Translations under genes and position numbers: made by a program
Notes under the pieces: generated by a model
What the model saw: only the letters and a program-made list of their open reading frames with translations
Databases searched by the model: none
What the model was told of the DNA's origin: nothing
In this document: piece by piece, positions 15,246 to 17,230 of the stretch
How positions within the stretch are numbered: position 1 is the stretch's first letter
How the letters are laid out: each line of letters opens with the position of its first letter
DNA from: Chloroflexota bacterium
GTDB taxonomy: Bacteria; Chloroflexota; Anaerolineae; Aggregatilineales; Phototrophicaceae
Assembly: GCA_003242205.1 (NCBI GenBank)
Contig: QGUR01000063.1
Span: forward strand, 1-17,230
DNA: 17,230 nt
Direction: 5' to 3'

Positions 15246-15260
15246 GTGAGCGCTCACAAT
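15243..15260 (+). promoter_or_regulatory. Perfect symmetric lac-type operator at the araB promoter
   Basis: ATTGTGAGCGCTCACAAT is an 18-base perfect palindrome. It equals the core of the idealised symmetric lac operator, overlaps the -10 box and covers the expected start of transcription. The nearby LacI-family protein has the matching recognition residues, so repression of araB by that protein is predicted. Confidence 0.88.
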
Positions 15261-15440
15261 CCGGGCCGGAATTTTTTAAGCCGGGCATTGCGAGAGGTAT
15301 ATTGATTTGGATTGGCAAAAAACTTTTAGGAGACGACAGTTCTTCTATTATCGTTTTGTACAAGACGCTCCCTACCCACGCGCGTCGATTGGGTACGGAG
15401 CGTTTTGCTATCTGTCCTCTAACGTTCACGGAAGAAGGCA
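15261..15440 (+). promoter_or_regulatory. araB 5' leader with a terminator-like hairpin
   Basis: The leader is about 180 bases long and relatively AT-rich. Its main structure is a long stem at 15362-15378 against 15390-15406: sixteen pairs including one G-U, interrupted by one C-C mismatch, with an 11-base loop. The 3' arm ends in TTTT and is followed by GCTATCTGT. It lies about 35 bases before the araB start, so it could act as an attenuator or as a 5' stabiliser. A purine run, AGGAG, occurs at about 15329-15333 without an ATG behind it. I see no known riboswitch or clear leader peptide. Confidence 0.55.
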
Positions 15441-17099
15441 ATGTATACAATCGGCATAGACTTTGGAACTGAGTCCGGGCGCGTGCTGCTGGTGGACACG
15501 CGCGACGGGCGCGAAGTCGCAACGGCGGTCATCCCCTACGCCAACGGCGTAATCGATGAGCAATTGCCGGAAAGCGGCGTACGCCTGCCCCCCGAATGGG
15601 CGCTGCAAGACCCGAACGACTATGTTGAAGTGGTCAAGCAAGGCGTGCCCGCAGTTTTGAAAGAGAGCGGCGTATCGCCGGATGAAGTCGCCGGGATCGG
15701 CATCGATTTCACTTCATGCACGATGCTGCCGACCAAAGCCGATGGCACGCCGCTGAGCAACCTGCCCGAATGGCGCGCCAACCCCCACGCCTGGGTCAAG
15801 CTGTGGAAGCACCATGCCTCTCAGCCGCAGGCCGACAAAATCAACGAAGTGGCGCGGCAGCGCGGCGAAAGCTGGCTCCAGCTTTACGGCGGCAAGATTT
15901 CTTCCGAGTGGTTTTTCAGCAAGGCCCTGCAAATCCTAGAGGAAGCGCCCGAAGTCTACGAAGCCGCCGACCGGCTGATCGAGGCCGCTGACTGGATCGT
16001 CTGGCAATTGACCGGCGTCGAAACACGTAACGCCTGTACCGCCGGTTACAAAGCCATCGTGCAGGACGGCGTTTTTCCAAGCCGTGACTACTTCGCCGCC
16101 CTTGACCCCCGGTTTGCCGACGTGGTCGATACCAAAATGAGCCGCGAATTCCTGCCGCTGGGGGCGAAGGCCGGCGGCCTGTCCCAGCAGGCGGCGGAAT
16201 GGACCGGCCTGAAACCGGGGACGCCGGTCGCCGTCGCCAATGTCGACGCGCACGTGACAATCCCGGCGGTTGGCGCGGTCGAGCCGGGCATCATGGTCAT
16301 GATCATGGGTACTTCGACCTGCCACATGCTGCTCGGCGAGGAAATCCAGCCGGTCGAAGGTATGTGCGGCGTCGTGCGCGATGGCATTCTGCCCGGCTAT
16401 TACGGCTACGAAGCGGGCCAGAGCGGTGTCGGCGACATCTTCGCCTGGTTCGTGGACAACGCCGTGCCGCCGGAATATCACGAGGCGGCGAAGCAGGCCG
16501 GGCTGGACCTGCACCAGTATCTCGAACGCGAGGCGGCACGGCAGAAGCCCGGTGAGCATGGCCTGCTGGCGCTCGACTGGCTGAACGGCAACCGCTCCAC
16601 GCTGGTGGACGCCGATCTATCGGCCATGCTGCTCGGCATGACGCTGGGGACGCGCGCGCCCGACATCTACCGCGCGTTGATCGAAGCCACGGCTTACGGC
16701 ACACGCATCATCATCGAAGCGTTTGAAGATCGCGGCGTTCCCGTGAAAGAGCTGATCGCGGCGGGCGGCCTGCCCGAAAAGAACAAGCTGCTCGTGCAAA
16801 TCTACGCCGATGTGACCGGACGACCGATCAAGCTGGCCGGGTCGCAGCAGGCTCCGGCGCTCGGTTCGGCCATGCATGGCGCGGTCGCGGCGGGCATTTA
16901 CCCGAACATCAAAGCCGCCGCCGAGAAGATGGCCAAGCTCAAGGATGAAGTCGTGCAGCCCATCCCCGAAAATCAAGCGGTCTACGACCAGCTTTACGCC
17001 GAATACAAAACGCTCTACGACTACTTTGGCCGCGGCGCGAACGACGTCATGAAGCGGCTGAAGAAAATCCGCAATCAGGCGCTGGCGGTGCAGGCATGA
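15441..17099 (+). CDS. araB: L-ribulokinase
   Basis: This 552-residue FGGY-family kinase phosphorylates L-ribulose to L-ribulose 5-phosphate in L-arabinose catabolism. AraB-specific blocks are clear: YTIGIDFGTESGRVLLVD at the N terminus, LQDPNDYVEV near 56-64, GIGIDFTSCTMLP at 85-97, HAWVKLWKHH at 116-125, CTAGYK at 199-204, ANVDAH at 266-271 and GYEAGQSGVGDIF at 322-334. Lys204, Asp269 and Glu324 fit the substrate and catalytic residues described for ribulokinases, and the length equals the family norm. GGAAG lies six bases before the ATG. The stop overlaps the next ATG, so araD is translationally coupled. It has its own promoter with a lac-type operator, divergent from the repressor gene. 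Unlike the kinase at the left edge, its substrate class is secure. Confidence 0.96.
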   Translation: MYTIGIDFGTESGRVLLVDTRDGREVATAVIPYANGVIDEQLPESGVRLPPEWALQDPNDYVEVVKQGVPAVLKESGVSPDEVAGIGIDFTSCTMLPTKADGTPLSNLPEWRANPHAWVKLWKHHASQPQADKINEVARQRGESWLQLYGGKISSEWFFSKALQILEEAPEVYEAADRLIEAADWIVWQLTGVETRNACTAGYKAIVQDGVFPSRDYFAALDPRFADVVDTKMSREFLPLGAKAGGLSQQAAEWTGLKPGTPVAVANVDAHVTIPAVGAVEPGIMVMIMGTSTCHMLLGEEIQPVEGMCGVVRDGILPGYYGYEAGQSGVGDIFAWFVDNAVPPEYHEAAKQAGLDLHQYLEREAARQKPGEHGLLALDWLNGNRSTLVDADLSAMLLGMTLGTRAPDIYRALIEATAYGTRIIIEAFEDRGVPVKELIAAGGLPEKNKLLVQIYADVTGRPIKLAGSQQAPALGSAMHGAVAAGIYPNIKAAAEKMAKLKDEVVQPIPENQAVYDQLYAEYKTLYDYFGRGANDVMKRLKKIRNQALAVQA

Positions 17100-17230
17100 T
17101 GCTGGAACGGCTACGCGAAGAAGTCTGCGCGCTGCACATGGAGTTGCGGGCCAAAAATCTGGTCACCTGGACCAGCGGCAACACAAGCGCGCGGGCCACA
17201 AAAACGGGGCGGGGGTCGACAAAACCAAAG
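17096..17230 (+). CDS. araD: L-ribulose-5-phosphate 4-epimerase, N-terminal fragment cut by window
   Basis: Only 45 codons are visible. MLERLREEVCALHMELRAK followed by LVTWTSGNTSAR matches the start of class II aldolase-type AraD, in which the SGN segment helps bind phosphate. AraD turns L-ribulose 5-phosphate into D-xylulose 5-phosphate, the next step after AraB. The ATG at 17096 overlaps the araB stop (ATGA), and a second ATG follows directly, so either could initiate. After SAR the reading stays open but departs from the expected D-x-x-TGLVVIKPSG pattern (ATKTGRGSTKPK), with A- and G-rich runs, suggesting poor sequence quality at a contig end. Confidence 0.8.
   Translation, partial: MMLERLREEVCALHMELRAKNLVTWTSGNTSARATKTGRGSTKPK

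Noticed and set aside
15086..15472. A 128-codon plus-strand open frame across the lacI-araB control region
   Set aside because: It would translate through both operators, the araB promoter and the leader hairpin, and its protein shows no family features.
1..17230. A mobile element, CRISPR array, phage or anti-phage system
   Set aside because: No transposase, integrase, direct-repeat array, restriction, toxin-antitoxin or defence gene was recognised; all intact genes are transport, metabolism or regulation.

Overview
The window is dense bacterial accessory metabolism: high-GC DNA with tightly packed operons for nutrient uptake and sugar use. No rRNA, tRNA, CRISPR array, insertion sequence or replication origin was seen. 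The two periplasmic-type binding proteins have Sec signal peptides ending in VSA-Q or VVA-Q but no lipobox cysteine. Together with the gene content and GC-rich codon use this fits Chloroflexota (Anaerolineae-like), but that assignment is an inference from style and not from a marker gene.

Left part, minus strand, read right to left (about 7150 down to 1): a histidinol-phosphatase-type inositol monophosphatase (hisN-like), a small membrane protein of the small multidrug export family, and then a ribose-type sugar ABC transporter made of a binding protein, a two-domain ATPase and a permease. The last two genes are translationally coupled to the permease: a complete TrpA-family (tryptophan synthase alpha) barrel protein and an FGGY sugar kinase cut by the window edge. 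A TrpA homologue between a sugar permease and a sugar kinase, with no trpB, is the most unusual gene arrangement here. It suggests import, phosphorylation and retro-aldol cleavage of an unidentified sugar.

Middle, minus strand (12681 down to 7252): a complete branched-chain-amino-acid-type ABC transporter operon, livK-livH-livM-livG-livF, closed by an intrinsic terminator. Divergent from it on the plus strand is an EamA/DMT-family permease (12924-13832).

Right part: a LacI-family regulator (minus) diverges from araB (L-ribulokinase, plus), which is followed by araD, truncated by the window end. The 378-base control region between lacI and araB is the most informative non-coding stretch. It holds two promoters facing apart, each with a TTGAC-type -35 box, an 18-base spacer and a lac-operator-type palindrome on the start site. 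The araB copy carries the core of the idealised symmetric lac operator, ATTGTGAGCGCTCACAAT. The regulator carries the same Tyr-Gln...Arg recognition-helix residues as E. coli LacI. This predicts an autoregulated arabinose repressor that has kept or converged on the lac operator code. A terminator-like hairpin in the araB leader may add attenuation.

The coding signal at the extreme right edge (araD), and possibly at the left edge (kinase), loses family resemblance within the last 50 or so bases. This looks more like contig-end sequence quality than biology.
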